Shown: piece after piece, positions 1-7,308 of the stretch | Position numbering within the stretch: the first letter of the stretch is position 1 | How the letters are laid out: each line of letters starts with the position of its first letter | Translations under genes and position numbers: made by a program | Assembly: GCA_002408725.1 (NCBI GenBank) | Contig: DHTR01000003.1 | Location: 1 to 18,631, forward strand | Length of the DNA stretch: 18,631 nucleotides | Source: Pelotomaculum sp. UBA5255 | GTDB lineage: Bacteria > Bacillota > Desulfotomaculia > Desulfotomaculales > Pelotomaculaceae | Direction of reading: 5' to 3' | The notes under the pieces: model-generated | What the model saw: only the letters and a program-made list of their open reading frames with translations | The model's database searches: none | Told to the model about the DNA's origin: nothing

Positions 1-60
1 AACGGAGGCTGCAGAGTTCTGACTCGCTCCCCCAAGAATAAATTACTTTCTTTATCCTAA
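1..60 (+). CDS. Xaa-Pro dipeptidase/aminopeptidase (M24 family), C-terminal end only
   Basis: Frame 1 is open from the window edge to a TAA at 58-60. It encodes the last 19 residues of a protein containing GGCRVLTRSPKNK. This resembles the C-terminal strand of M24-family Xaa-Pro peptidases, which typically ends in a 'G-x-x-VLT-x-SPK' segment. A Xaa-Pro peptidase gene commonly lies directly upstream of efp in Firmicutes, which supports the call. The metal-binding residues lie outside the window, so the assignment rests on a short tail and on gene order. Confidence 0.65.
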   Translation, partial: NGGCRVLTRSPKNKLLSLS

Positions 61-83
61 TATTTTAGATGGAGGCGTTGGTG

Positions 84-641
84 TTGATTTCAACAAACGA
101 ATTCAGAACAGGTCTTACAATTGAGATGGAGGGAGATGTCTACCAGGTTATCGAGTTTCAACATGTGAAGCCGGGAAAAGGCTCGGCCTTTGTAAGATCG
201 AAACTCCGAAACGTACGGACCGGGGCAGTGGTGGAAAAAACCTTTAACGCCGGGGAAAAAATGCCCAGAGCAAGAGTTGAAAGACGCGAAGTACAGTACC
301 TCTACAACGACGGCAAAGACTATAACTTTATGGATATGCAATCCTACGACCAAATGACAATGACCGTGGAACAGCTGGGAGACGGTGTAAAGTACCTGAA
401 GGAAAACATGAATATTCATGTTTTAACTTTCCAGGGGAAATCCATCGGCGTAGAAATGCCTAATTTTGTCGAGTTAGAAGTTGTTGAAACTGCCCCGGGC
501 ATAAAAGGAGATACTGCTTCCGGTGGCTCCAAGCCGGCTGTAATGGAAACCGGGGCAGTAGTACAGGTACCTTTTTTCATTAATGTTGGGGATCGCCTCC
601 AGATCGACACCAGAACCGGCAACTATATTAAAAGGTCTTAA
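84..641 (+). CDS. efp: Translation elongation factor P
   Basis: EF-P binds ribosomes stalled on polyproline stretches between the P and E sites and stimulates peptide-bond formation. The product has the KOW-like N-terminal domain followed by two OB-fold domains. It carries the conserved segments FQHVKPGKG, RSKLRN, GIKGDTASGG and a C-terminal VPFF. The TTG at 84 is chosen as start because GGAGG at 71-75 lies 8 nt upstream and the product is then 185 aa, the same length as Bacillus EF-P. It also places the tip lysine at residue 32, the residue modified in Bacillus. An in-frame ATG at 69 overlaps that ribosome-binding site and is less likely. The gene follows a Xaa-Pro peptidase remnant, a common arrangement. 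Identification is secure; only the start is open. Confidence 0.97.
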   Translation: MISTNEFRTGLTIEMEGDVYQVIEFQHVKPGKGSAFVRSKLRNVRTGAVVEKTFNAGEKMPRARVERREVQYLYNDGKDYNFMDMQSYDQMTMTVEQLGDGVKYLKENMNIHVLTFQGKSIGVEMPNFVELEVVETAPGIKGDTASGGSKPAVMETGAVVQVPFFINVGDRLQIDTRTGNYIKRS

Positions 642-734
642 ATTAGAAAATCATGTTTAAAACCCCCCGGATAGAGACATACTAAGAAAGCCAAATTTAG
701 CCACGCCATTATTTTGACAGGGGGGTACATCTAG

Positions 735-1199
735 ATGAGCGACCTAAAGACCAGGGTGGCCTACCTTCAGGGACTATCCACGGGCCTTGATCTGGGCGAG
801 AGCAAAGAAGGAAAGCTACTCCGGGGCATTATCGAAGTTCTGGATGATTTTGCTGAATCTGTAGGCGGTCTCGCTGAGGGGCAGGAGCAGTTGGAAGACT
901 ATCTGGAGAGTATTGACGAAGACCTGTATCAACTTGAAGACGAGGTCTTTGAAAAAGATGCGGGACACTGCGAATGTGGGGATAATTATCTTGAGGTGGA
1001 CTGCCCCAAATGCGGGGAGTCGGTGTGCTTTGAATCGGATATTCTGGAAGACGATGACCTCGTGGAAGTAACCTGTCCCAATTGTGATGAAGTTGTTTTT
1101 GTGAACGATGACAATAGCCCTCAGGCGGCGACCAAGCAGGAAATGCTGATGGGGCGGCTGGGCGGGCACAAAGAGGAGTCTGTGGAAGAGGATATTTAA
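735..1199 (+). CDS. CD1247-type zinc-ribbon protein of unknown function
   Basis: A 154-aa acidic protein. Residues 1-75 are predicted helical (MSDLKTRVAYLQG opening) and match my memory of the 'CD1247 N-terminal domain' family of Clostridia. Residues 79-117 hold seven cysteines: C79, C81, C90, C93, C98, C114 and C117. The CPKC (90-93) and CPNC (114-117) knuckles form a plausible zinc ribbon. The C-terminus is acidic and probably disordered. No membrane segment or signal peptide is visible, so it is probably cytoplasmic. The ATG follows a G-run Shine-Dalgarno at 720-725. A strong terminator follows the gene. Its position between efp and the spoIIIA operon recurs in related Clostridia (from memory). 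The function is not known; nucleic-acid or protein binding is possible. Confidence 0.85.
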   Translation: MSDLKTRVAYLQGLSTGLDLGESKEGKLLRGIIEVLDDFAESVGGLAEGQEQLEDYLESIDEDLYQLEDEVFEKDAGHCECGDNYLEVDCPKCGESVCFESDILEDDDLVEVTCPNCDEVVFVNDDNSPQAATKQEMLMGRLGGHKEESVEEDI

Positions 1200-1221
1200 A
1201 AAATTTAAAGATATTTTCCAA

Positions 1222-1258
1222 AAGAAAGAGCGGTAGCATGATGCTACCGCTCTTTCTT
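1222..1258. terminator. Bidirectional intrinsic terminator between convergent genes
   Basis: A near-perfect inverted repeat: the left arm at 1222-1239 (AAGAAAGAGCGGTAGCAT) is complementary to 1241-1258, with one central base. In RNA the tip would open into a small loop. The distal arm ends are T-rich on both strands. The repeat therefore can stop the plus-strand zinc-ribbon gene ending at 1199 and the minus-strand gene ending at 1262. Confidence 0.85.
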
Positions 1259-1261
1259 ATT

Positions 1262-1684
1262 TTACGAGGTGACCCCGCCCTCTATTTCTAAATTATTCCC
1301 TTTGCTTTCCAGGGCCGGATTTTCAGATGGGTCTGCTTTTGATGTCTTTAAAAGAAGCCTGCGAATGGCCGATAGGATTTGATCCTTCTTAAAACTCAGC
1401 AGAAGCAAGATTAAGATTAAAAATAAACTGTAAGGGTTTACACCCGGCGGTCCGGCTGTAGCTCCGCCGCAGGGGGTTCCCGCGGGATTGACGGGGCAAT
1501 TGGGAGGGTAAGGCAGAACACCCGGATAGACGGGGATAAAGATCGGGGTGGATCCCTTTTCCTGCAGATCGCTCAAGGCCTTCTCATTGAACTGAAAGGA
1601 ATTGGCCCATTTTAAATACTGTGCTTTTAAATCGGGCGGCAGCGGAAAAATGAAAACAGTTGGTTCAAGGTTTCTATCGGACAT
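1262..1684 (-). CDS. Hypothetical proline-rich single-span membrane protein
   Basis: The only minus-strand gene that I support. From the ATG at 1684 (MSDRNLEP) it encodes about 140 aa. A TTG at 1702 gives six more residues, but I see no ribosome-binding site for it. The N-terminal half is polar. A Pro/Gly/Cys-rich middle follows (VYPGVLPYPPNCPVNPAG). Next is one hydrophobic segment preceded by NPYS (LFLILILLLLSF), and then a basic, charged tail. The composition recalls small spore-associated membrane proteins, and the gene sits next to spoIIIA, but I do not recognise a family. The shared terminator just beyond its stop supports it as a real transcription unit. Confidence 0.6.
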   Translation of the reverse strand: MSDRNLEPTVFIFPLPPDLKAQYLKWANSFQFNEKALSDLQEKGSTPIFIPVYPGVLPYPPNCPVNPAGTPCGGATAGPPGVNPYSLFLILILLLLSFKKDQILSAIRRLLLKTSKADPSENPALESKGNNLEIEGGVTS

Positions 1685-1866
1685 TGGCTGATCACATCCC
1701 AATAATTACGCCATTAATTACTTACAAAGTATACAGAAAGAGCTGCTTTTGTGACAGTCTTAAAAATGAGTTAGATCTGATTTCACCCTGTTTTTGCCGG
1801 GGGCATGATTCTTTTGGTATATCTTTCCGGCCCGGTCATATTTATGAAATAAAGGGGGGGACAAAC

Positions 1867-2877
1867 TTGAGCGCGACGGTAAATCAGACGCCGGCCCAGT
1901 TGCGGTGCGGCGACAGGGTAATCCAGGAGATTCTGTCTGCTCTTCCGGGCAGCATCCGCCGCCTTGTTTCGGCTCTCCCCCTCTATGTCCAGGAGAAGGT
2001 TGAGGAAATCCGCATCCGGCAGGGAAGACCCCTGGTTGTGGGTTTGTCTTCTAAGGACAGCTTTTTAAACCCCGAAGGACAACTGACAGGCCGGGCCCGG
2101 GAGGCCTACCAGGTCACGCTGAACGATATGGAGCGCCTTATTCATTTAATCAGCGGGTCCTCTCTTTATGCCCTGGAGGAGGAACTCAGGAACGGCTTTA
2201 TTACCCTGCCCGGCGGCCACCGGGCAGGGATCACCGGAAAGGCTGTACTGGACGGCGGCAGGGTCAGGACATTGAAGTATCTTTCGGGCTGTAACATTCG
2301 GATCTCCCGTGAAATCAAAGGCGCGGCCACGCGCATCCTGCCTTACCTGATTGAAGGCCGCTGTGGGATTTATCACACCGTCCTTGTTTCTCCCCCCCGC
2401 TGCGGGAAAACAACCATGCTCCGGGATCTGATCCGGCAGCTTAGCAATGGTATTGAAAGTCTTGGTTTTCCCGGGGTTACCGTGGGTCTGGTAGATGAGC
2501 GCTCGGAAATCGCGGGCTGCTATAAAGGAATACCCCAGCGGGATGTAGGCGTAAGAACCGATGTCCTGGATGGATGCCCCAAGGCCGAGGGAATGATGAT
2601 GCTGATGCGCTCAATGGGACCCAGGGTAATCTCCGCAGATGAAATCGGCCGGCGGGAAGATGTTGACGCCATTGAAGAGATGTTGAACGCCGGCGTGAAG
2701 GTCCTGGTCACCGCCCACGGTTCTTCTCCCGCTGAACTGGCCGACAGACCGGCCCTGGGTCACCTGATCCGTTCCAAATGGATTGAACGTTTCGTAATCC
2801 TCGGGCGCTCCAGGGGAGTGGGAACAGTAGAAGATATCATTGAAGGGAAAAGTATGCGGTCCCTGGGGGTGAAATAA
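1867..2877 (+). CDS. spoIIIAA: Stage III sporulation protein AA, secretion-type ATPase
   Basis: SpoIIIAA is the cytoplasmic ATPase of the SpoIIIA-SpoIIQ channel that joins mother cell and forespore and sustains late forespore gene expression. The Walker A motif SPPRCGKTT lies near residues 175-183. A Walker B-like GLVDERSEIAG follows, then ISADEIG and a TAHG segment, as in the type II/IV secretion-ATPase-like family. The first P-loop glycine is serine here, a form I recall in clostridial homologues. The frame is open upstream to an ATG at 1660, but that would add about 69 atypical residues. TTG 1867 follows the G-run at 1854-1860 by 6 nt and gives 336 aa, a normal family length. The gene is first of an eight-gene operon and overlaps spoIIIAB by one base (TAATG). 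It is expected to be under mother-cell sigma-E, as in Bacillus. Confidence 0.96.
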   Translation: MSATVNQTPAQLRCGDRVIQEILSALPGSIRRLVSALPLYVQEKVEEIRIRQGRPLVVGLSSKDSFLNPEGQLTGRAREAYQVTLNDMERLIHLISGSSLYALEEELRNGFITLPGGHRAGITGKAVLDGGRVRTLKYLSGCNIRISREIKGAATRILPYLIEGRCGIYHTVLVSPPRCGKTTMLRDLIRQLSNGIESLGFPGVTVGLVDERSEIAGCYKGIPQRDVGVRTDVLDGCPKAEGMMMLMRSMGPRVISADEIGRREDVDAIEEMLNAGVKVLVTAHGSSPAELADRPALGHLIRSKWIERFVILGRSRGVGTVEDIIEGKSMRSLGVK

Positions 2878-3395
2878 TGTTGAAACTGATTGGCGCCGCC
2901 ATGGTTGTAGCAGCAAGCGGCCTGAGCGGTCTGGGCATCGCCGGTAATTACTCACGGAGACCCAGGGAACTAAGGACCTTGCGCTCTGCGCTGCAGATGC
3001 TGGAAACCGAGGTTGCCTACGGGGCCACCCACCTGGCGGAAGCTCTCGTCCAGGTGGCGGGTCGCTGCGACCGTCTGGTAGAGCCTCTTTTTAGCCGGGC
3101 GGCCGCTGAATTGTCCTCCTCGTCCGGTGTAACTGCAGCACTGGCCTGGGAGAACGCTCTAATTAACTATTACCCGGGGACAGCCTTAAAACCGCAGGAC
3201 CTTTCGATTCTGCGCAGCCTCGGATCCTCACTTGGGATCTCGGATCGGGAGGACCAGGTCAAACACCTGCACCTGACCATGGAACAAATAAAAACAGAAA
3301 CAACCGGAGCCGAGGAAGAAGCGGCCCGGAATGTGAAACTCTGGAGCTACCTTGGTTTCCTGGGCGGGCTCATGATCGTTTTGGTGATTTATTAG
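2877..3395 (+). CDS. spoIIIAB: Stage III sporulation protein AB
   Basis: A 172-aa protein with a hydrophobic N-terminal segment (about residues 2-22, LIGAAMVVAASGLSGLG). A helical, charged soluble region follows, and a C-terminal membrane segment ends the protein (LGFLGGLMIVLVIY). This is the layout of SpoIIIAB, which resembles the GspF-type inner-membrane platform of secretion systems and may couple the SpoIIIAA ATPase to the channel. Length and position match the family. Its ATG overlaps the spoIIIAA stop, so translation is probably coupled; GGGGGTGAA just upstream can serve as ribosome-binding site. Confidence 0.94.
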   Translation: MLKLIGAAMVVAASGLSGLGIAGNYSRRPRELRTLRSALQMLETEVAYGATHLAEALVQVAGRCDRLVEPLFSRAAAELSSSSGVTAALAWENALINYYPGTALKPQDLSILRSLGSSLGISDREDQVKHLHLTMEQIKTETTGAEEEAARNVKLWSYLGFLGGLMIVLVIY

Positions 3396-3415
3396 TAAAA
3401 GAGGGGAGGTAGAAA

Positions 3416-3619
3416 ATGGGAAGCAGCATTGATTTAATTTTTAAAATTGCCGGTGTTGGAATCCTGGTGGCGGTCCTTAACTCGATCTTGAAACATGCCG
3501 GCAAGGAAGAACAGGGACATATTATAACCCTGGCCGGTCTGGCTATCGTCTTCATGTGGGTGATCCAGCTCCTTGCCAATCTATTTGACCAGGTGAAATC
3601 TGTATTCAGGCTTTATTAA
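3416..3619 (+). CDS. spoIIIAC: Stage III sporulation protein AC
   Basis: A 67-aa membrane protein with two hydrophobic helices (about residues 6-24 and 36-56) separated by a short polar stretch, LKHAGKEEQG. The length and the KHAGKEE loop are typical of SpoIIIAC, a small membrane component of the mother-cell channel assembly. The ATG is preceded by GAGGGGAGG at 3401-3409 with good spacing. It sits 20 bp after spoIIIAB and just before the related spoIIIAD. Confidence 0.94.
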   Translation: MGSSIDLIFKIAGVGILVAVLNSILKHAGKEEQGHIITLAGLAIVFMWVIQLLANLFDQVKSVFRLY

Positions 3620-3645
3620 ATTTTTTTTAAACGAGGTTTACCACC

Positions 3646-4032
3646 ATGGATGTGCTGCAGATTGTTGCAATCGGCCTCATGGCTACGGTGCTGATTGGTG
3701 TTCTCAAAAGCCAGCGGCCGGAACTGGCGGTGCTTCTGAGTGTCGCTGTTGGAGTAATCCTCTTTCTCCTGGTACTGGGCAAAATCGGTTCGATTGTGGA
3801 TATCATCACCGATCTAGCTACCAGGGCAGGCATCAGCATGGTCTACCTGGGCACAATTATGAAAATTATCGGCATCGCCTATATCGCCGAATTCGGGGCG
3901 CAAATATGCAGGGATGCGGGTGAAGGCGCAGTGGCCACAAAAATAGAATTTGCTGCTAAAATTTTGATTATGGTTCTTGCGGTTCCTATCGTGGTAGCCG
4001 TACTTCAGTCGCTCTTGAAACTGTTGGGGTAA
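3646..4032 (+). CDS. spoIIIAD: Stage III sporulation protein AD
   Basis: A 128-aa polytopic membrane protein. It begins MDVLQIVAIG and has hydrophobic segments at about residues 3-20, 27-47 and 105-126, with a weaker one in the middle. A conserved-looking AEFGAQICRDAGEGA stretch lies near residue 85. SpoIIIAD is homologous to SpoIIIAC and belongs to the membrane part of the SpoIIIA complex. The ATG at 3646 follows ACGAGG at 3630-3635. The gene ends six bases before the first possible start of spoIIIAE. Confidence 0.94.
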   Translation: MDVLQIVAIGLMATVLIGVLKSQRPELAVLLSVAVGVILFLLVLGKIGSIVDIITDLATRAGISMVYLGTIMKIIGIAYIAEFGAQICRDAGEGAVATKIEFAAKILIMVLAVPIVVAVLQSLLKLLG

Positions 4033-4047
4033 GGCGGGGTGATCATT

Positions 4048-5214
4048 GTGTTCAGGTTTTATCTCCTAATCTTACTGGCGGCTCTGATGGCTGCGCCGGT
4101 CCTTGTCCCGGCAAATCAGGCCGTGGCGGCCGGGTCTGAGGAAACTTCAGCTAATCATGATTTGTTTGCGGTACAGGAATACATGGAGCGACTGGACACA
4201 GAAATCAAGGGATCTATTCCCCAGGTTCATTTTAGGGAAATGGTAAACAAGCTGGTAAAAGGGGAATTGGACTGGAAGCCGGCACAGATCTTCAACCAGT
4301 TAGTCCGGCAGCTTTTTAAAGAAGTAGTGGCGAACTTTGATTTGCTCGGGAAGCTGGTCATTTTGGCAGTCATCTGTGCGGTTCTGCAAAATCTGATGTC
4401 CTCTTTTGAAAAAAGCAGCGCCGGACAGCTCACTTATTCTGTAATCTATCTTGTGCTGATTACCATTGCTATAGGCTCCTTTTCCATTGCAGTCAATGCG
4501 GGCCGGGAAGTAGTAGACACCATGGTCACATTTATGCAGGCCCTGATGCCGGTTTTGCTGACGCTCCTGGTTGTGGTGGGCGGCGTGGCCTCAGCGGCCA
4601 TTTTTAGCCCGGTGATTCTGGCAACTCTGGGTATTTTCGGGACTTTAATCAAAGATGTCGTCCTTCCCCTTCTTTTCTTTGTGGCGATCCTGGGGATCGT
4701 CGGCAACCTGTCCGAGCGATTTAAAGTTTCAAATTTAGCTGATTTGTTAAAAACAGCGGCTATGAGCCTGATGGGGCTCTTTTCAACCATCTTTTTGGGC
4801 GTGCTGGCCATTCAGGGGGTGGCGGGGGCAGTGGGAGATTCAGTTACATTCAGAACAGCCAAGTTCAGCGTTGATGCTTTTGTCCCCGTCGTAGGCGGCA
4901 TGTTGTCAGACGCCCTGGAGGCAGTGATCAGTTCCTCCCTGCTTCTGAAAAACGCGGTAGGAATCGCCGGAGTGGCTGTTATTGGAACCATGCTGGTTAT
5001 ACCACTCTTGAAGATCATCACCCTGGCTTTTATTTACAAGCTGGCCGGGGCACTTATTCAACCAATTGGCAGCGGCCAGATGGTCGAGTGCTTAAACAGC
5101 CTGGGCAACAACTTGCTCTTAATTTTTGCCGCGGTAGCCACGGCCGGACTACTGTTCTTTTTCACCATAACCATTGTGGTTGGTGTTGGAAATATCTCTG
5201 TAATGTTGAGGTGA
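4048..5214 (+). CDS. spoIIIAE: Stage III sporulation protein AE
   Basis: The large polytopic membrane subunit of the SpoIIIA complex. An N-terminal signal peptide (hydrophobic residues 5-20) ends in an AVAA-type cleavage site near residue 28. An extracytoplasmic helical region of about 60 residues follows (QEYMERLDTEI onward). At least six membrane segments then run to the C-terminus. GTG 4048 is chosen because GGCGGGG at 4033-4039 lies 8 nt upstream. The alternative GTG at 4039 overlaps that site. The product is 388 aa, normal for the family. No truncation or frameshift is seen. Confidence 0.95.
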   Translation: MFRFYLLILLAALMAAPVLVPANQAVAAGSEETSANHDLFAVQEYMERLDTEIKGSIPQVHFREMVNKLVKGELDWKPAQIFNQLVRQLFKEVVANFDLLGKLVILAVICAVLQNLMSSFEKSSAGQLTYSVIYLVLITIAIGSFSIAVNAGREVVDTMVTFMQALMPVLLTLLVVVGGVASAAIFSPVILATLGIFGTLIKDVVLPLLFFVAILGIVGNLSERFKVSNLADLLKTAAMSLMGLFSTIFLGVLAIQGVAGAVGDSVTFRTAKFSVDAFVPVVGGMLSDALEAVISSSLLLKNAVGIAGVAVIGTMLVIPLLKIITLAFIYKLAGALIQPIGSGQMVECLNSLGNNLLLIFAAVATAGLLFFFTITIVVGVGNISVMLR

Positions 5215-5234
5215 TGTTTTAAAGGGGGGATCCA

Positions 5235-5864
5235 GTGGAAGTCATCCGCAACCTGGTACAAAGCCTGATTATCATTATTATCCTGGCCATGTTTCTGGAA
5301 ATGCTGCTGCCTGCCGGTGAAATGAGAAAATACGTCAAAATGGTCATGGGCCTTTTGGTCATTATTGCCGTGGTCCAGGCTGTTGGAACCTTTGCCCGGT
5401 GGAGCTTTGAGGGAGAACTGCCGGCTGTTGTGACAAATGAGGGAAAAGGACAACTACCGGAAATCCTGGAGGCGGGCAAAAAGATTTCCGCTGAGCAGCA
5501 GGATCGGGGAATCGAACAGTACCGGCGAGGTCTCGCCCAACAGATCACCGCACTGGTCAAATTAAACCAGGAAATCCCAGTGCTTGACGTGGAAGTGAGC
5601 GTACAATCCGACAATGGTAGTTCAGGCTTCGGGCAGATCAAAGAAATCATTCTAGCTGTGGCCGAGGATCCGGCTCAAGCCGATCGGGAGCCCGAGGGAA
5701 CCGTAGTAGTGGGTGAGGTCAGCCCGGTTTCTGTTCAAGTAGGGCGGCGCGTTAGCCCGGAGCTGACGAGTACAGGTTCTCCGCAGGCTGTTGCCAACAT
5801 GGTCGACGTGTTGACAAACTTCTACAACTTGAAGCCGGAGCAGGTTAAAATTATTTACCGCTAA
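5235..5864 (+). CDS. spoIIIAF: Stage III sporulation protein AF
   Basis: A 209-aa protein with two N-terminal membrane helices (about residues 6-24 and 34-53) around the typical LPAGEMRKYVKMVMG segment. A largely soluble extracytoplasmic domain follows and ends in a ring-building-like motif, LTNFYNLKPEQVKIIY. SpoIIIAF belongs to the mother-cell channel and carries a fold related to that of SpoIIIAG and SpoIIIAH. The start is GTG 5235, 5 nt after the G-run at 5224-5229. It lies 20 bp after spoIIIAE and 14 bp before spoIIIAG. Confidence 0.94.
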   Translation: MEVIRNLVQSLIIIIILAMFLEMLLPAGEMRKYVKMVMGLLVIIAVVQAVGTFARWSFEGELPAVVTNEGKGQLPEILEAGKKISAEQQDRGIEQYRRGLAQQITALVKLNQEIPVLDVEVSVQSDNGSSGFGQIKEIILAVAEDPAQADREPEGTVVVGEVSPVSVQVGRRVSPELTSTGSPQAVANMVDVLTNFYNLKPEQVKIIYR

Positions 5865-5878
5865 AAGGAGGTGGCAAT

Positions 5879-6511
5879 TTGCACAGAATACTTAATTTCA
5901 TTGGTTTAAAAGACAGTGATAAAAGTAAAAATGGATCCCCTCCCAAGGAGCAGGGCAGGCGCAACCTGTGGTTGGCCGCTCTGGGAGCCCTCGGGATAGC
6001 CCTGCTTGTTTTTGCTAATACCGGTGGAAGCAGGCCCGCTTCTGTACAGCCGGAACAGGTTTTACCCGGGCCTGCCGTGGGGGAAAAGACTGAAAACAGT
6101 ATGTCCGGAGAGGAAGAACAGATCAGCATAAAACTTCGGGAGATGCTTAGACAGGTGGACGGGGCAGGCAAGGTGGAAGTATCTGTGCGACTCTCCGGAT
6201 CGACCAGGGAAGAATACGCCGTTAATACCACTACCGGCAAGAAGACAACCCAGGAGCGGGACCAGACGGGTGGAACTCGCTTGACCACGGAGGATAGCGG
6301 TAGCGGTCAGCTGGTGATGAACCGTGGCGGCACGGGTGAAGAGCGCCCGGTGGTGGAACGGGAGGTTGCGCCGCAAGTGGCCGGTGTCCTGGTAGTGTCC
6401 GAGGGAGCCGGGGACTCTCGGGTAAAGGCTAAGCTTTTTGAAGCAACACGGGTAGCCCTCGGTGTTGAGCCCCAGAAAATTCTCGTCCTGAAGATGGAAA
6501 GGAGAGAATAA
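5879..6511 (+). CDS. spoIIIAG: Stage III sporulation protein AG, channel ring component
   Basis: A 210-aa protein with a basic, polar N-terminus, one membrane helix (about residues 30-46, LAALGALGIALLVF) and an extracytoplasmic domain. That domain contains LREMLRQVDGAGKVEVSV and a C-terminal LFEATRVALGVEPQKI, typical of SpoIIIAG. In Bacillus, SpoIIIAG forms a large ring in the intermembrane space through a YscJ/FliF-like fold. An insertion rich in Thr/Gly/Arg (about residues 120-150) separates the halves, as expected for the family. TTG 5879 follows AAGGAGG with good spacing. The stop overlaps the spoIIIAH ATG by one base. Confidence 0.95.
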   Translation: MHRILNFIGLKDSDKSKNGSPPKEQGRRNLWLAALGALGIALLVFANTGGSRPASVQPEQVLPGPAVGEKTENSMSGEEEQISIKLREMLRQVDGAGKVEVSVRLSGSTREEYAVNTTTGKKTTQERDQTGGTRLTTEDSGSGQLVMNRGGTGEERPVVEREVAPQVAGVLVVSEGAGDSRVKAKLFEATRVALGVEPQKILVLKMERRE

Positions 6512-7101
6512 TGATTCCAATTATTATTCGAAAACGCACCCTGACCTTGATCGCCGTTGGTCTAATCGGGATCACCTTGCTGTTCCTGGGCTGGCGTGGT
6601 AATTTGCTGGAAAAAAAGATGGTGGTTCCGGGGACTCCTGTAATTAGCCCGGTCGCCGGAGAGACCGGCAGCGGGGGTACCGGACAGCCGGTATCCGGAA
6701 TGGAGCAATTGGCTAAAACCGCAACCAATCCAACCGTTGCAGAGGAACACGATTTTTTCGTGGATTATCGCCTGGAGCGCGAGCGCACCCGGGGCCAGAG
6801 GGTGGAGTGGCTCAGGGAAGTAATTAACAATGCCAATTCGGCCGGTGAAACCAGACAAAAGGCACAGGAGCACCTGCTGGCAATCAGCCGCAGCATGGAA
6901 AAGGAAGTTGAACTGGAAAACATGATCAAGGCTAAGGGATTTAAGGACGCGGCTGTTCTGGTGGACGAACGGTCGGTTACCGTCATTGTCGAATCAGAAC
7001 GCCTTGCTGCCGGAGATTCCGCATCTATCACCGAACTTGTTTCAAAGGGGACCGGAGTTGATGCTCAAAGCGTTGTAATTATTACCAGAAGCAATCATTA
7101 A
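6511..7101 (+). CDS. spoIIIAH: Stage III sporulation protein AH, SpoIIQ partner
   Basis: A 196-aa protein with one N-terminal membrane helix (about residues 8-27), a low-complexity Gly/Pro/Thr linker and a C-terminal soluble domain. That domain includes FVDYRLERERTRGQ, MEKEVELENMIKAKG and a final VDAQSVVII. SpoIIIAH anchors in the mother-cell membrane and binds forespore SpoIIQ through this YscJ-like domain. The ATG overlaps the spoIIIAG stop (TAATG), and GGAGAG precedes it. It is the last gene of the operon, followed by a hairpin and a new promoter. Confidence 0.96.
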   Translation: MIPIIIRKRTLTLIAVGLIGITLLFLGWRGNLLEKKMVVPGTPVISPVAGETGSGGTGQPVSGMEQLAKTATNPTVAEEHDFFVDYRLERERTRGQRVEWLREVINNANSAGETRQKAQEHLLAISRSMEKEVELENMIKAKGFKDAAVLVDERSVTVIVESERLAAGDSASITELVSKGTGVDAQSVVIITRSNH

Positions 7102-7127
7102 AGGCATCATAAGATGATCCCCTTTAA
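7098..7127 (+). terminator. Possible terminator of the spoIIIA operon
   Basis: The arms TTAAAGG (7098-7104) and CCTTTAA (7121-7127) pair. An inner ATCAT/ATGAT stem closes a 3-nt loop, with a small internal loop between the stems. The hairpin includes the spoIIIAH stop codon. There is no immediate T-run; a loose TTTTGTTT follows about 12 nt later. Termination may therefore be partial. Confidence 0.4.
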
Positions 7128-7173
7128 ATTCCCTTAGATTTTGTTTGCATTCTGTATACTTGTTAAAAACAGG

Positions 7174-7202
7174 TTTCCAAACGTTATATTATTTATTATA
7201 AT
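7174..7202 (+). promoter_or_regulatory. Sigma-A type promoter for the carboxylase genes
   Basis: A TTTCCA -35 element (7174-7179, 4 of 6 consensus bases) and a perfect TATAAT (7197-7202) are separated by 17 nt in an A/T-rich stretch. It is placed to transcribe the fused pycB-accB gene and accC independently of the sporulation operon, which a biosynthetic gene needs. The transcript would start near 7209 and include the hairpin at 7241-7277. Confidence 0.6.
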
Positions 7203-7240
7203 GGTGGTAATGTTCTTTAATGATCATTGCCTGTACCGAT

Positions 7241-7277
7241 CAGGTTGTTACCAGGGTTTGTGGCAACCTGTTTTTTT
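7241..7277 (+). terminator. Leader terminator-like hairpin upstream of pycB-accB
   Basis: CAGGTTGTTAC (7241-7251) pairs with GTGGCAACCTG (7260-7270), using two G-T wobbles. Seven T residues follow at 7271-7277. This has all the marks of an intrinsic terminator. It lies between the promoter at 7174-7202 and the start codon at 7309, so it may act as an attenuator. It could instead simply block read-through from spoIIIA if the promoter is elsewhere. Confidence 0.65.
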
Positions 7278-7308
7278 AATGTGGTGAGAATTGGGGGAAG
7301 AAACAACC

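Noticed and set aside
715..720. TTGACA as a -35 element
   Set aside because: It overlaps the ribosome-binding site of the gene at 735, and no -10 element lies at the right distance.
1817..1844. Sigma-E-like promoter before spoIIIAA
   Set aside because: GTATATC and CATATTTA resemble the -35 and -10 elements, and GTCATATT at 1835 matches a -35 well. However, the -10 matches are poor and the start site would fall on the ribosome-binding site. Sigma-E control is expected from the family but is not shown here.
1660..1866. N-terminal extension of spoIIIAA to an upstream ATG
   Set aside because: It would add about 69 residues unlike any SpoIIIAA and overlap the minus-strand gene. No ribosome-binding site precedes 1660, while TTG 1867 has a clear one.
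2389..2415. Degenerate Walker A (Ser for first Gly) in SpoIIIAA as sign of inactivity
   Set aside because: The GKTT core is intact, and SPPxCGKTT is a form that I recall from clostridial SpoIIIAA, so it is not evidence of loss of function.
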